A program made the position numbers and the translations under genes. A DNA stretch of 64,000 nucleotides from Massilia violaceinigra (GTDB lineage: Bacteria; Pseudomonadota; Gammaproteobacteria; Burkholderiales; Burkholderiaceae_D), in assembly GCF_002752675.1 (NCBI RefSeq), contig NZ_CP024608.1, forward strand, positions 1,240,001 to 1,304,000. Direction: 5' to 3'. How positions within the stretch are numbered: the stretch's first letter is position 1; each line of letters begins with the position of its first letter. Below the pieces are notes generated by a model. That model was not told the DNA's origin and made no database searches. It saw only the letters and a list, made by a program, of their open reading frames with translations. Shown here one piece after another: positions 34,983 through 43,720 of the stretch.

Positions 34983-35681
34983 TTACCCGCGCGAGAACGT
35001 GCGCGTCACCCGTTCCAGGTGCGCGCGCATGGCTTGGCGGGCGCCAGCCACATCATGCGAAGCGATCGCTTCCAGAATCTTGCGGTGATCGGTCAAGGTG
35101 GTCACGCGCAAATCCTCGGTCTGGAAATGCTCCTTGAGCTTGTGCCACAAACTGCCGCGCTGGTTCCACAAGTAATCGACCACGCCCACCAGCGCCGTGT
35201 TTCCCGTGGCGCGCGCAATCGCCAAATGGAAATTGCGGTCGGCCTGCTCGTTGCTGGCCCGGTCTTCATGGTGGTGCTCCATCTCCAGCACCGCCGTCAG
35301 GATCGCGTCGATGGCCGAATCGGTGGCCATCTTGGCCGCCAGCGCCGCCACTTCGGACTCGATCATGCGGCGCGCGGCCAGCACCTCGAACGGACCCGGC
35401 CCCACTTCGGGCACGTCGGCCTGCGCGGTGGCCTGCTCGCTCACGTACACGCCGGAGCCGCCGCGCACTTCCACGATGCCGCTCAGTTCGAGCACGATCA
35501 GCGCTTCGCGCAGCGACGCCCGGCTCACGCTCAGCTTGGCGGCCAGGTCGCGCTCGGCCGGCAGGCGCTCGCCGGCCTTGATACTCTCGTCGCGAATGAG
35601 TTCTTGAATCCGGGTGGCCACCACACGGTACAGGCGCGGCTCAGCCGAGTTCGATTCTTGCGGCGCAGAGGGTTTCTTCAT
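34983..35681 (-). CDS. GntR/FadR family regulator of the pectin locus
   Basis: This 232-residue regulator has an N-terminal winged helix (YRVVATRIQELIRDESIKAGERLPAERDLAAKLSVSRASLREAL) and a C-terminal FCD domain. The metal-ligand pattern is DRNFHLAIARATGN followed later by DHRKILEAIASHD. FadR-type regulators bind palindromes of the TTGGTNNNACCAA kind, which is what the three pectin promoters carry. This makes it the probable repressor, released by a uronate or aldonate. Its own promoter (35735-35763) has the same architecture with a weaker operator. Confidence 0.88.
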   Translation of the reverse strand: MKKPSAPQESNSAEPRLYRVVATRIQELIRDESIKAGERLPAERDLAAKLSVSRASLREALIVLELSGIVEVRGGSGVYVSEQATAQADVPEVGPGPFEVLAARRMIESEVAALAAKMATDSAIDAILTAVLEMEHHHEDRASNEQADRNFHLAIARATGNTALVGVVDYLWNQRGSLWHKLKEHFQTEDLRVTTLTDHRKILEAIASHDVAGARQAMRAHLERVTRTFSRG

Positions 35682-35734
35682 TGATTGCTGGGTCCGGGGT
35701 AAGGCGTGAGGGAGGGTGTTCGCATGCTCGCCTG

Positions 35735-35763
35735 ATTTTAGTTTGCTATGGCTAATGTTGCAA
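35735..35763 (-). promoter_or_regulatory. Promoter of the gntR gene with degenerate operator
   Basis: Minus-strand -35 TTGCAA (35763-35758), 17-bp spacer, -10 TAAAAT (35740-35735). The spacer TTAGCCATAGCAAA-like sequence resembles the operators (consensus TTGGCCTGACCAAA) but is mutated in both halves. It suggests weaker autoregulation. Confidence 0.62.
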
Positions 35764-35783
35764 GGCTCTCCCCCACGTGCGCG

Positions 35784-36986
35784 CTACCAGCTCGATTCGC
35801 GCTCCGGGGTCGATGAGATGTGGTGGATCGACAAATCGGCGCCCTGGAATTCCTGCTCGGGGTCGAGGCGCAAGCCCATGGCTTTTTTCAGCACGCCATA
35901 CACCAGGTAGCCGCCGGCCAGCGCGATGGCCACGCCCAGCACGGTGCCCACCAGTTGCGACGCGAATGACACGCCGCCGATGCCGCCCAGGCTCGTGAGC
36001 CCGAAGATGCCGGCGGCGATGCCGCCCCAGGTGCCGCACAGGCCGTGCAGCGGCCACACGCCGAGCACGTCGTCGATCTTCCAGCGGTTCTGGGTGAGGG
36101 TGAACATGGCCACGAAAATCGCCCCGGCGATGGCGCCGGTGGCCAGCGCGCCGAGCGGATGCATCAGGTCCGAGCCGGCGCAGACAGCCACCAGTCCGGC
36201 CAGCGGGCCGTTGTAGGTGAAGCCGGGATCGTTTTTGCCGAGCACCAGCGCGGCCAGGGTGCCGCCGACCATGGCCATGAGCGAGTTGACGGCGACCAGA
36301 CCGTTCATCTTGTCGAGCGTTTGCGCGCTCATGACGTTAAAGCCGAACCAGCCCACCGCCAGAATCCAGGCGCCGAGCGCCAGGAAGGGAATCGAGGAAG
36401 GCGGGTGGGCGGAAATGGCGCCGTTGCGTCCGTAACGTCCGCGCCGGGCACCGAGCAGCAGCACGGCGGGCAGGGCGATCCAGCCGCCCACGGCGTGCAC
36501 CACGACCGAACCGGCGAAGTCGTGGAACTCGGCGCCGAAGGCCATCTTGAGCCAGGCCTGGATGCCGAAGCGCTGGTTCCAGGCTATGCCTTCGAACAGG
36601 GGGTAGATGAAGCCGACCAGCAAGGCGGTGGCGATCAGCTGGGGATAAAACTTGGCGCGTTCGGCGATGCCGCCCGAAATGATGGCGGGAATGGCGGCGG
36701 CGAAGGTCAGCAGAAAGAAGAATTTGACCAGCTCGTAGCCGTTGCGCGCTGCGAGCACGTCGGCGCTGGCGAAGAAGTCGACGCCGTAGGAAATGCCGTA
36801 GCCGATGAAGAAATAGGCAATCGTGGAGACGGCGAAGTCGGCCAGGATCTTGACCAGGGCGTTGACCTGGTTCTTTTTCCTGACCGTCCCCAGTTCCAGG
36901 AAGGCAAAGCCGGCGTGCATCGCCAGGATCATGATGGCGCCGAGCAAGATGAAAAGTGCGTCGGCGGCGTGGTTGGTTCCGTTCAT
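35784..36986 (-). CDS. amt: Ammonium transporter (Amt family)
   Basis: This 400-residue inner-membrane channel has about 11 transmembrane helices. The twin-His pore is recognisable: FAGSVVVHAVGGWIALPA for the first His and WPLHGLCGTWGGIAAG for the second, with the conserved KKNQVNALVKILADF and LMHPLGALATG. ATG 36986 is chosen (the longer open frame has no membrane character). No P-II (glnK) gene is adjacent, which is usual for such isolated amt copies. It imports ammonium. Confidence 0.92.
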   Translation of the reverse strand: MNGTNHAADALFILLGAIMILAMHAGFAFLELGTVRKKNQVNALVKILADFAVSTIAYFFIGYGISYGVDFFASADVLAARNGYELVKFFFLLTFAAAIPAIISGGIAERAKFYPQLIATALLVGFIYPLFEGIAWNQRFGIQAWLKMAFGAEFHDFAGSVVVHAVGGWIALPAVLLLGARRGRYGRNGAISAHPPSSIPFLALGAWILAVGWFGFNVMSAQTLDKMNGLVAVNSLMAMVGGTLAALVLGKNDPGFTYNGPLAGLVAVCAGSDLMHPLGALATGAIAGAIFVAMFTLTQNRWKIDDVLGVWPLHGLCGTWGGIAAGIFGLTSLGGIGGVSFASQLVGTVLGVAIALAGGYLVYGVLKKAMGLRLDPEQEFQGADLSIHHISSTPERESSW

Positions 36987-37158
36987 TGGACGATTCCCGA
37001 TAAAGGTGCATGAAAGTGCTGCTGCCCTTAAAGAAAGCAATAATCGTTCCATTTTGGTGCGGTAACGCAAGCGCTTGATTTGATGGGGAAATGCGCGCTT
37101 CCGGCGACTGGCGCCGGTGCGCGCGCACCACGGCGGCGCATCCGTTTTGGTGCAACGT

Positions 37159-39630
37159 TCAGGCGCAGTAATTGTGGCCGCGCAGCAAAAGATCGAACTG
37201 GGGCGCGGTCAGCGGCCGCGAAAACAGATAGCCCTGGCCGAAATCGCAGCCGGCGGCGGTCAGCAGGTCGCGTTGTTCCTGCGTTTCGACGCCTTCGGCA
37301 ATGACCTTGATGCCGAGCTTGTGGCCCATGACGACGATGGCTTCGCACAAGGCCAGGTCGTCCGAGCCGGCCACCATCTTGAGGACGAAGGACTGGTCGA
37401 TCTTGAGGTAATCGATGTGGAATTTCTTCAGGTAGGACAGCGAGGAATAGCCGGTGCCGAAGTCGTCGATCGACATCTGGATGCCGCTTTCGCGAAACGA
37501 GAGCAGCTGTTCGCGAATGTTGTGGGTCGATTCCATGAGCATGCCTTCGGTGATTTCGACCACGATTTCGGTGCCGACGTAGCGCCCCAGCACCGGATGG
37601 GCGCGCACGTGCGGCGGATGGCAGGCGTGGCCGGCACCGGGCGAGTGGCGCCGGAACTGGGCCGGCGACATGTTCACGCTGATCTGGAAGTCGGGGTCGA
37701 TGCTGCCGCGCCAGCGCATGGCCTGGTGGAACGCTTGCTGGAACACCCAGTCGCCGATGCTGATGATCAAGCCCGATTCCTCGGCCAGCGGGATGAATTC
37801 GGCCGGGCTGACCGGGCCGCGCTGCGGATGCTCCCAGCGCAGCAGGGCTTCGGCCTTGCGGATGCGCCCGCTGGCCAGCTCGACGATGGGCTGGTACAGC
37901 ACGCGCAGCTGGTCGAGCGCGAGCGCGACGCGCAGGTCGTTGAGGGTGCGCATCTTTTTCTGCGCGGCGCGCTGCATCGATTGCATGAAATAGCCGAACT
38001 GGTTGCGTCCGCGGTTCTTGGCGGCATACATGGCCTGGTCGGCGTTCTTGAGCAGGGTGTCGACGTCGGTGGCGTCGTGCGGGAACAGGGTGATGCCGAT
38101 GCTGCCGGACAGGTACAGCGTTTCGGCCTTGATGGCGAACGGTTCGGCCAGCGCGGCCAGCATCGCGTGGGCGATCCGCTCGACGCTGTCGAGATCGTCG
38201 AGCTCGCCGAGGATGACGGTGAATTCGTCGCCACCCAGGCGCGCCACGGTGTCGGCCTGGCGGATGCAGGCCGACAGGCGCGCGGCCACTTCGCGCAGCA
38301 GCTTGTCGCCGGTATCGTGGCCGAGGGTATCGTTGACTTCCTTGAAGTGGTCGATATCGATGAACATCAGCGCCAGCGGCAGGCCGGAGCGGCGCGATTT
38401 GCGCAGCTCGTGTTCGAGTCGGTCATGGAACATGCTGCGGTTGGGCAAGCCGGTGAGGAAGTCGAAATTGGCTTGGCGCCAGATGGTGTCTTCCGCCAGT
38501 TTCTGGTCGGTGATGCCGGAAAACATATTCACGCGGAACTTGACCTGGCCGCGCTCGTCGTAAATGGTATCGACGCGCAGCCATTCGGCGCACTCGTCGC
38601 CGTTCTTGTGGCGCGCCCACACCTTGCCCTGCGCATGGCCCGCCTTTTCCAGGCGCCGCAGCAGTTCGCAATTGTGGGCCTGGCCCAGCACGCCGGCCAG
38701 CAGCATGGCGGCCGGCTGGCCGATCAATTCCTGTTCGGTGTAGCCGCTCAGGCGGATAAAAGCGGGATTGACGGCGACGATGCGGCCGTTGGGCTCGGTG
38801 ATCATGATCGCTTCGCCGATCGCCTCGTACACCATGGCCGACAGGTTCAGGGCGCGCTCGGTCTTTTTCCATTCGCTGATGTCGGTGGAAATGCCGATCA
38901 CGCCGATCAGGCGGCCCTGCTCGTCGCGGATCGGCGAATCGGTTACGTGCATGGGGAAGGTCCTGCCGTTGCGGTGGCGTACCAGGAATTCGCCCGACCA
39001 GCTGCAGCCGGCCTGCAGCCGCGCCATGATCTGGGCGGCCCGTTCGGTAGAGTTGTTGGCCGGGACCAGCTCGATGATGTTGCGTCCCAGCGCTTCGGCG
39101 GCCGACCAGCCGTAGAGTTTTTCGGCAAAGGGGTTCCAGTACAGGATGGTGCCGCCCACATCGGTGGCGATGACGGCTTGCTCGACCGAGGCCAGCAGGC
39201 TGGCCTGGAACTGGATCTGGCGCTCGCAGTTTTTGAGCTCGGTGATGTTGCCATGCACCAGCACCACGGCCGGCGTGCCGGCATGGTCGAGCGCGGTAAT
39301 CTTGAGCGAGAACCAGCGCTGCTGGTCGGGCGCGTCGCAGGGATAGTCGAAGGTGGCGCTGCGGCGCCGCCCGGACAGGACGTCGCGTACCAGGATGCCG
39401 ACCTGGGTGCCGTCGCTGCAGCCGGACGAGGCCGCTCGGTCGCACACGTCGAGGTAGTTAATGCCCTCGCACACCCGGGACGGGTCGCCGCCGTTGGCGG
39501 CGGCAAATTCGCGCCACGCCTTGTTGGTCGACAGAATCGTGCCGCGCTGGTCGATCAGGACGATATGCTCAAGCAAAGCATCGATCGTGACCTCGGGGAT
39601 GGAGTCGGGTAAGGCGGCTAGCATTGTCAC
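37159..39630 (-). CDS. PAS-PAS-PAS-GGDEF-EAL signalling protein
   Basis: This 823-residue cytoplasmic protein has three PAS units (~10-120, ~130-245 with ILYWNPFAEKLYGWSAAEALG, ~255-370 with GRIVAVNPAFIRLSGYTEQEL), then GGDEF (motif at residues 466-470) and EAL (E at residue 594). Both catalytic motifs are intact. GTG at 39630 is favoured because AAGGAG lies 5 nt upstream of it; ATG 39624 is the alternative. It senses a cytoplasmic ligand or redox signal and changes cyclic-di-GMP. Confidence 0.92.
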   Translation of the reverse strand: MTMLAALPDSIPEVTIDALLEHIVLIDQRGTILSTNKAWREFAAANGGDPSRVCEGINYLDVCDRAASSGCSDGTQVGILVRDVLSGRRRSATFDYPCDAPDQQRWFSLKITALDHAGTPAVVLVHGNITELKNCERQIQFQASLLASVEQAVIATDVGGTILYWNPFAEKLYGWSAAEALGRNIIELVPANNSTERAAQIMARLQAGCSWSGEFLVRHRNGRTFPMHVTDSPIRDEQGRLIGVIGISTDISEWKKTERALNLSAMVYEAIGEAIMITEPNGRIVAVNPAFIRLSGYTEQELIGQPAAMLLAGVLGQAHNCELLRRLEKAGHAQGKVWARHKNGDECAEWLRVDTIYDERGQVKFRVNMFSGITDQKLAEDTIWRQANFDFLTGLPNRSMFHDRLEHELRKSRRSGLPLALMFIDIDHFKEVNDTLGHDTGDKLLREVAARLSACIRQADTVARLGGDEFTVILGELDDLDSVERIAHAMLAALAEPFAIKAETLYLSGSIGITLFPHDATDVDTLLKNADQAMYAAKNRGRNQFGYFMQSMQRAAQKKMRTLNDLRVALALDQLRVLYQPIVELASGRIRKAEALLRWEHPQRGPVSPAEFIPLAEESGLIISIGDWVFQQAFHQAMRWRGSIDPDFQISVNMSPAQFRRHSPGAGHACHPPHVRAHPVLGRYVGTEIVVEITEGMLMESTHNIREQLLSFRESGIQMSIDDFGTGYSSLSYLKKFHIDYLKIDQSFVLKMVAGSDDLALCEAIVVMGHKLGIKVIAEGVETQEQRDLLTAAGCDFGQGYLFSRPLTAPQFDLLLRGHNYCA

Positions 39631-39798
39631 ACGGGCTCCTTGCAGCAGAGGAGGCGGAGTTCGTCCCGCGTCCGCCAGTCGTGTAAGACAGTCGTGCTGC
39701 AAGAAAGTGCGGTCTTGTGCCAAATTATTTTGCGCCGGCGGCGCCGGCGGCGTGCCGCCCATCGCGCCGCCCGGTGCCGGGCACCGGGTGGGGTGGCG

Positions 39799-40107
39799 TT
39801 ATTTCGGGGCGCTGAGGCAGGATTTCATGAAGGCTTTGCGCTCGTCGCCTTTTTTACCGGTGGCGTCGGCGTTGCAGGTCTTCATCTTGTTTTGCTGGGG
39901 CGTGGCGCTCGGGGCCGCTGGTTTGGCGCTCAGGCACTCTTTCATGAAGGCTTTGCGTTCGTCGCCTTTCTTGCCGCTGGCGTCGGCGTTGCAGGTTACC
40001 ATCTTGTTCCGCTGGGCCGACTTGGCCGCCGGCGCCGCAGCCTCGGGCGCGGCGAAGGCGGCACTGGTGAACGCCAGCAGGGCGCAGGTCATCAACATGT
40101 TTTTCAT
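39799..40107 (-). CDS. PsiF-repeat periplasmic protein
   Basis: This 102-residue protein has a signal peptide (ALLAFTSAAFA). Two PsiF repeats follow: KMVTCNADASGKKGDERKAF and KMKTCNADATGKKGDERKAF, each ending in a Cys-containing MKxCLSA. In E. coli PsiF is a phosphate-starvation-induced protein of unknown function. ATG 40107 has GAGGACC upstream. Regulation by phosphate is not evident from its upstream region here. Confidence 0.87.
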   Translation of the reverse strand: MKNMLMTCALLAFTSAAFAAPEAAAPAAKSAQRNKMVTCNADASGKKGDERKAFMKECLSAKPAAPSATPQQNKMKTCNADATGKKGDERKAFMKSCLSAPK

Positions 40108-40290
40108 CGGTTGGTCCTCATAGTTGGATTGTTCTGGCGTGCAACAGAACAAATATACGTCAGATGATGCCGCTGCCACCACTTTTTCTTGGCGACCGGG
40201 CTTTTTGGAGCACTTCCAACTGTCCATGATTTGAAGCGGTATAATGGATTTTTCACGGTTCATAAGCGGTTCAATACGAAGGATGACGCC

Positions 40291-41289
40291 ATGAATGAAC
40301 TTTCTGCCGACCACGATACGGTGCGCTCCGACGATACTGGCGCCTACCGCAGCGGCGTGGCCGCGCGTCTGGCGGGCTTGCCCGTCGAAACCTTGCGGGT
40401 GTGGGAGCGCCGTTATGGCGTGTCCGAACCGCAACGCTCGGCGCGCGGACAGCGTTTGTATTCGAGCGCCCAGGTGCGGCGCCTGAGTCTGATCAAGCAG
40501 CTGGTCGACCAGGGTCATCCCATCGGCGCCATGGCCCGCTTGCCGCTCGACCAGCTCCAGCATCTGGCCGAGCCGTTGGCACCCGACACCGGCGCCAGCG
40601 GCCCGATCAGGGTGGCGGTGGTGGGCGCCGGGCTGGCGCGCCAGCTGACGGCCGGCGGACGCGAGCGGCTCGCGCTCGACGTGCGCCAGTCCTGCGCCCG
40701 CCTCGACGAGGCGGCCACGGCCTTGCGCGGGGTGGATGCCGATGTGCTGCTGATCGAATTATCCGAACTGGACGATTCGGCCCTGCCGCAGGTGGCCGCC
40801 GCGCGCCTGGCGTGCGGCACCCCGGCGGTGGTGGTGCTGTACCGTTTTTGCGCCAGCGCCACGATCCGCCATCTGCGCGCCCTCGGCTGCCTGGTGGCGC
40901 GCGCGCCATCCGACATGGCCGAGGTGGCATTGCTGTGCCAGGTGGCGTTTCCGGCGCGGCGCGCGCAGGTGGCCGCACCGGCCCGTGCGCCGGCGCCGCG
41001 TCCCGCCGGCACGGTGGCGCCGCGCCGGCTGGACGACCAGGCCCTCGCGGCCCTGGCGGCGGCCAGCAATAGCGTGATGTGCGAGTGCCCGCGCCATCTT
41101 GCCGATATCCTGATGATGATCGGCAGTTTCGAGCGCTACAGCGTGCAGTGCGGATCGCGCAATCCGGGCGACGCCGCCTTGCACCAGGAGTTGGGCCAGG
41201 CGGCGGCGCAGGCGCGCACCCTGCTGGAAAACGCACTGGAACGGCTGGCGCGGGCCGAAGGCTTGCCGCTGCCGGATGGCCTGGCCTGA
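40291..41289 (+). CDS. MerR-like regulator with B12-domain fold lacking cobalamin motif
   Basis: This 332-residue regulator has an N-terminal MerR winged helix (SGVAARLAGLPVETLRVWERRYGV, with RLYSSAQVRRLSLIKQL) at ~18-90 and a C-terminal Rossmann-like part (~110-240). That part resembles the helical/B12-binding module of LitR/CarH, but I see no ExxHxxG/DxHxxG cobalamin motif. This is the form found in BluR of E. coli. ATG 40291 follows GGATGACGCC. It is followed by folE and a BLUF gene in one direction, so it may be a light-dependent regulator of that unit. Confidence 0.8.
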   Translation: MNELSADHDTVRSDDTGAYRSGVAARLAGLPVETLRVWERRYGVSEPQRSARGQRLYSSAQVRRLSLIKQLVDQGHPIGAMARLPLDQLQHLAEPLAPDTGASGPIRVAVVGAGLARQLTAGGRERLALDVRQSCARLDEAATALRGVDADVLLIELSELDDSALPQVAAARLACGTPAVVVLYRFCASATIRHLRALGCLVARAPSDMAEVALLCQVAFPARRAQVAAPARAPAPRPAGTVAPRRLDDQALAALAAASNSVMCECPRHLADILMMIGSFERYSVQCGSRNPGDAALHQELGQAAAQARTLLENALERLARAEGLPLPDGLA

Positions 41290-41329
41290 GCCGGACCGCC
41301 ATTTTTATCATCTTTCACAGGAACTGAGC

Positions 41330-42037
41330 ATGTCGAACGGATTGACTACCGAATACCAACCGAGCACCGTGACGGTGTCGGAGCGCATCCGCGAGCGCCT
41401 GGTCGCCAGCAAGACGCGCTTCCACGCCAACGACAATATCGCGCGTTTCATCGAGCCGGGCGAACTCGACGAGCTGCTCGACGAAGTCAGCGCCAAGCTG
41501 CAAGGCGTGCTCGAAAGCCTGGTGATCGATACCGTGAGCGACCACAATACCCAGGATACCGGGCGCCGCGTGGCCAAGATGTTCATCAACGAGGTTTTCG
41601 GCGGCCGTTATGTGCCGATGCCGCCGGTCACCGAATTTCCCAACGCATCGCACTTGAACGAACTGATGATCATCGGCCCGATCACGGTGCGCAGCGCCTG
41701 TTCGCACCATCTGTGCCCGGTGATCGGCAAGGTCTGGATCGGCGTGATGCCGAACGAGCATTCGGCGCTGATCGGCTTGTCGAAGTACGCGCGCATTGCC
41801 AACTGGATCATGAGCCGTCCGCAAATCCAGGAAGAAGCGGTGGTGCAGCTGGCCGACCTGTTGCAGGAAAAGATGCAGCCGGACGGTTTGGCCGTGGTCA
41901 TGGAAGCGGACCATTTTTGCATGCAGTGGCGCGGCGTGAAGGATATGGATGCGAAAATGATCAACAGCGTCATGCACGGGTCGTTTTTGAAAGATCCGGC
42001 GCTGCGGCGCGAGTTTTTGTCCCTGATTAAACGCTGA
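41330..42037 (+). CDS. folE: GTP cyclohydrolase I
   Basis: This 235-residue enzyme converts GTP into 7,8-dihydroneopterin triphosphate, the entry to folate and pterins. The zinc and active-site motifs are intact: SACSHHLCPVIGKVWIGVMP (Cys and His ligands) and EADHFCMQWRGVKD (third Cys ligand, substrate binding), plus TGRRVAKMFINEVFGGRY. It lies 40 nt behind the MerR gene and 19 nt ahead of the BLUF gene, so it seems to be part of one operon. This is probably not the housekeeping copy but one tied to light response; that is inference. Confidence 0.92.
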   Translation: MSNGLTTEYQPSTVTVSERIRERLVASKTRFHANDNIARFIEPGELDELLDEVSAKLQGVLESLVIDTVSDHNTQDTGRRVAKMFINEVFGGRYVPMPPVTEFPNASHLNELMIIGPITVRSACSHHLCPVIGKVWIGVMPNEHSALIGLSKYARIANWIMSRPQIQEEAVVQLADLLQEKMQPDGLAVVMEADHFCMQWRGVKDMDAKMINSVMHGSFLKDPALRREFLSLIKR

Positions 42038-42056
42038 TCTTTCGGAGAATCACACC

Positions 42057-42482
42057 ATGCTCGTCCGCCTCCTGTACGCCAGCCGCGCGATTGCAGCGCC
42101 GCAGCCCGATACGATCCACGACATCATGTGCCAGTCGCACGCGCACAATCCCGCCCAGGGCATCACGGGCATCCTGTGCCACAGCGAGCACGTCTACATG
42201 CAAGTGCTCGAAGGCGGGCGCGAAGCGATCAACGCGCTGTACGCGAAAATCGTGCGCGATACGCGCCACACCGATGTGGTGCTGCTGCACTATGAGGAAA
42301 TCAACGAGCGCCGGTATGCCGGCTGGACCATGGGCAAGGCGAACCTGGCGCGCATCAATCCGTCGACCTTGCTGCGTTTTTCCGACTTGCCGGGACTGAA
42401 CCCGCATGCCATGTCGGGAAAAAATTCGCTGGCGCTGATCGACGAGCTGATGGCCAGCGCGTCGGTGGTCGGCCACCCGTAG
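42057..42482 (+). CDS. Short BLUF-domain photoreceptor
   Basis: This 141-residue protein is a BLUF domain with a short helical tail and no output domain. The flavin-site residues are present: Tyr7 (LLYAS), Asn31 (HNPAQGITG), Gln49 (YMQVLEG) and Trp90 (YAGWTMG). It senses blue light through FAD. Short BLUF proteins signal by protein contact; the MerR-like protein of the same operon is the natural partner, as in the BluF-BluR pair. Confidence 0.92.
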   Translation: MLVRLLYASRAIAAPQPDTIHDIMCQSHAHNPAQGITGILCHSEHVYMQVLEGGREAINALYAKIVRDTRHTDVVLLHYEEINERRYAGWTMGKANLARINPSTLLRFSDLPGLNPHAMSGKNSLALIDELMASASVVGHP

Positions 42483-42937
42483 GGCAAGGCCGTCACAGCG
42501 GCCGGCTGGCCGCGCCCGCGGCAGTGGCAGTGGCGCGCAACGGTGCCGCTGGCGCGGCTCGAGAAAAGCAAGGCTTATTCTTCGTCCGCGGACACGTCGC
42601 CGGTCTTGCGGTTGTATTTGAGCGCCGACAGATGGGGGCTGGCCTGTGCCGGGCGTCGATCTGCAGTGAAATATATCATGCTCAAGAGAATCAAATTGCG
42701 GCATGTGAAATTCCTTGTGAATGACGATGCAAGCGCGCAACAAACAAGTTTGTTCGTTATTTTTCGCACACGGAACGGAACGGGACGGGCAGGCGCTGTT
42801 CTGATCTGATCCGAGTCGTCCTCCCACGAGTCCTCATGCACTTTATTTTCCACGCGGCTCCCGCCCGTGGCACCGGCGCGACGAAGGGCCAGCGCACACC
42901 GCAGGCTTCGTAGCGCCGGTGCTGTCGCCTGCGTACG
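42483..42937. other. Intergenic region downstream of the BLUF operon
   Basis: This 455-bp region lies between convergent genes. A 16-bp palindrome AACAAACAAGTTTGTT (42739-42754) followed by a T-rich stretch (42757-42764) may end the BLUF transcript on the plus strand, but the stem is short and AT-rich. Open frames here are short, of mixed composition and not convincing. An AT-rich part at ~42665-42780 contrasts with the flanks. Confidence 0.4.
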
Positions 42938-43705
42938 TTACGAGACGTTGATCTGCACCCTGCGCGGCTGGGCGTGCGCCGTTTTGGGAATGCGGATTTT
43001 GAGTACCCCGTGCGTCAGTTCCGCGCTCGCCTGCTCGCCATCGAGTTCCCTGGACAGGGCGAAGGTGCGCTGGTATTGCTGGTGCTTGACCTCGGCGTAG
43101 CGCGATTCCATCCCTTGCGGAACATCGAGCGATACCGCGCCGTTGATGGTGAGGCTGTTCGTCTCGAGGCGCAGATCGAGCTTGTCCCTGGAGACGCCGG
43201 GCAGGTCGGCCAGCAGGGTGATGCCGTTGGCGTCTTCGATCACGTCCACTGGCGGTATCAGAATACCGGTGCGGGCGACGGAGGCGCCGCCGGCCTGGTC
43301 GGTGGAGGAGGCTTGGGTCATCGCGCCGGTGCGAGCGTCCGCTGCCGCACTGCCTTGGCCGCCGCCGGCGCTGGAGCGCATGTCAGCACTTCCTGGGCCG
43401 CCGTCCGCATCGCCGCCCAGGGAAGCACTGCCCTGGGCGCTGTCAGCGGCGGCGGAACCACCGGTTCCGCTGCTGCCTGCGGATGCGGTCATGTCGCCAC
43501 CTGCCTCGCTGCCCGCCCCGCTGGTGCCGCCTTCAGCAGCTTGGCCCGGGCTCCCGCTACCGCCAGCGCCGCCAGCGCCGACATCGCCGATGTTGCCCGC
43601 ACTGCCGGCGATCGCCGCGTCGGCCGGATCACCCGTGGCTGGCGGATGGCCTGCCTGGCCGGCAGTACCTGCCGCGCCGCTGTGTTCTTTCTCGTTGGTC
43701 GTCAT
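42938..43705 (-). CDS. Small heat-shock protein with long Gly/Ala/Ser-rich extension
   Basis: This 255-residue Hsp20-family chaperone has its alpha-crystallin domain confined to the last ~110 residues (PPVDVIEDANGITLLADLPG through LTHGVLKIRIPK). The first ~145 residues are low-complexity, rich in Gly, Ala, Ser and Asp, almost free of bulky hydrophobics, and have no repeat unit I could define; they are probably disordered. Normal family members have 30-50 residues there. CAGGAGAGCG precedes ATG 43705. It lies 15 nt behind the next Hsp20 gene and is probably in the same operon. Confidence 0.85.
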   Translation of the reverse strand: MTTNEKEHSGAAGTAGQAGHPPATGDPADAAIAGSAGNIGDVGAGGAGGSGSPGQAAEGGTSGAGSEAGGDMTASAGSSGTGGSAAADSAQGSASLGGDADGGPGSADMRSSAGGGQGSAAADARTGAMTQASSTDQAGGASVARTGILIPPVDVIEDANGITLLADLPGVSRDKLDLRLETNSLTINGAVSLDVPQGMESRYAEVKHQQYQRTFALSRELDGEQASAELTHGVLKIRIPKTAHAQPRRVQINVS

Positions 43706-43720
43706 GGTGCGCTCTCCTGG

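Noticed and set aside
40291..41289. Cobalamin-dependent (CarH/LitR) photoreceptor function for the MerR-like protein
   Set aside because: No ExxHxxG or DxHxxG cobalamin-binding motif was found in the C-terminal region; a BluR-like role is more consistent with the adjacent BLUF gene.
42527..42809. Several short open frames between BLUF and Hsp20 genes
   Set aside because: They overlap in different frames, lack ribosome sites and contain a palindrome that is better explained as a transcript end.
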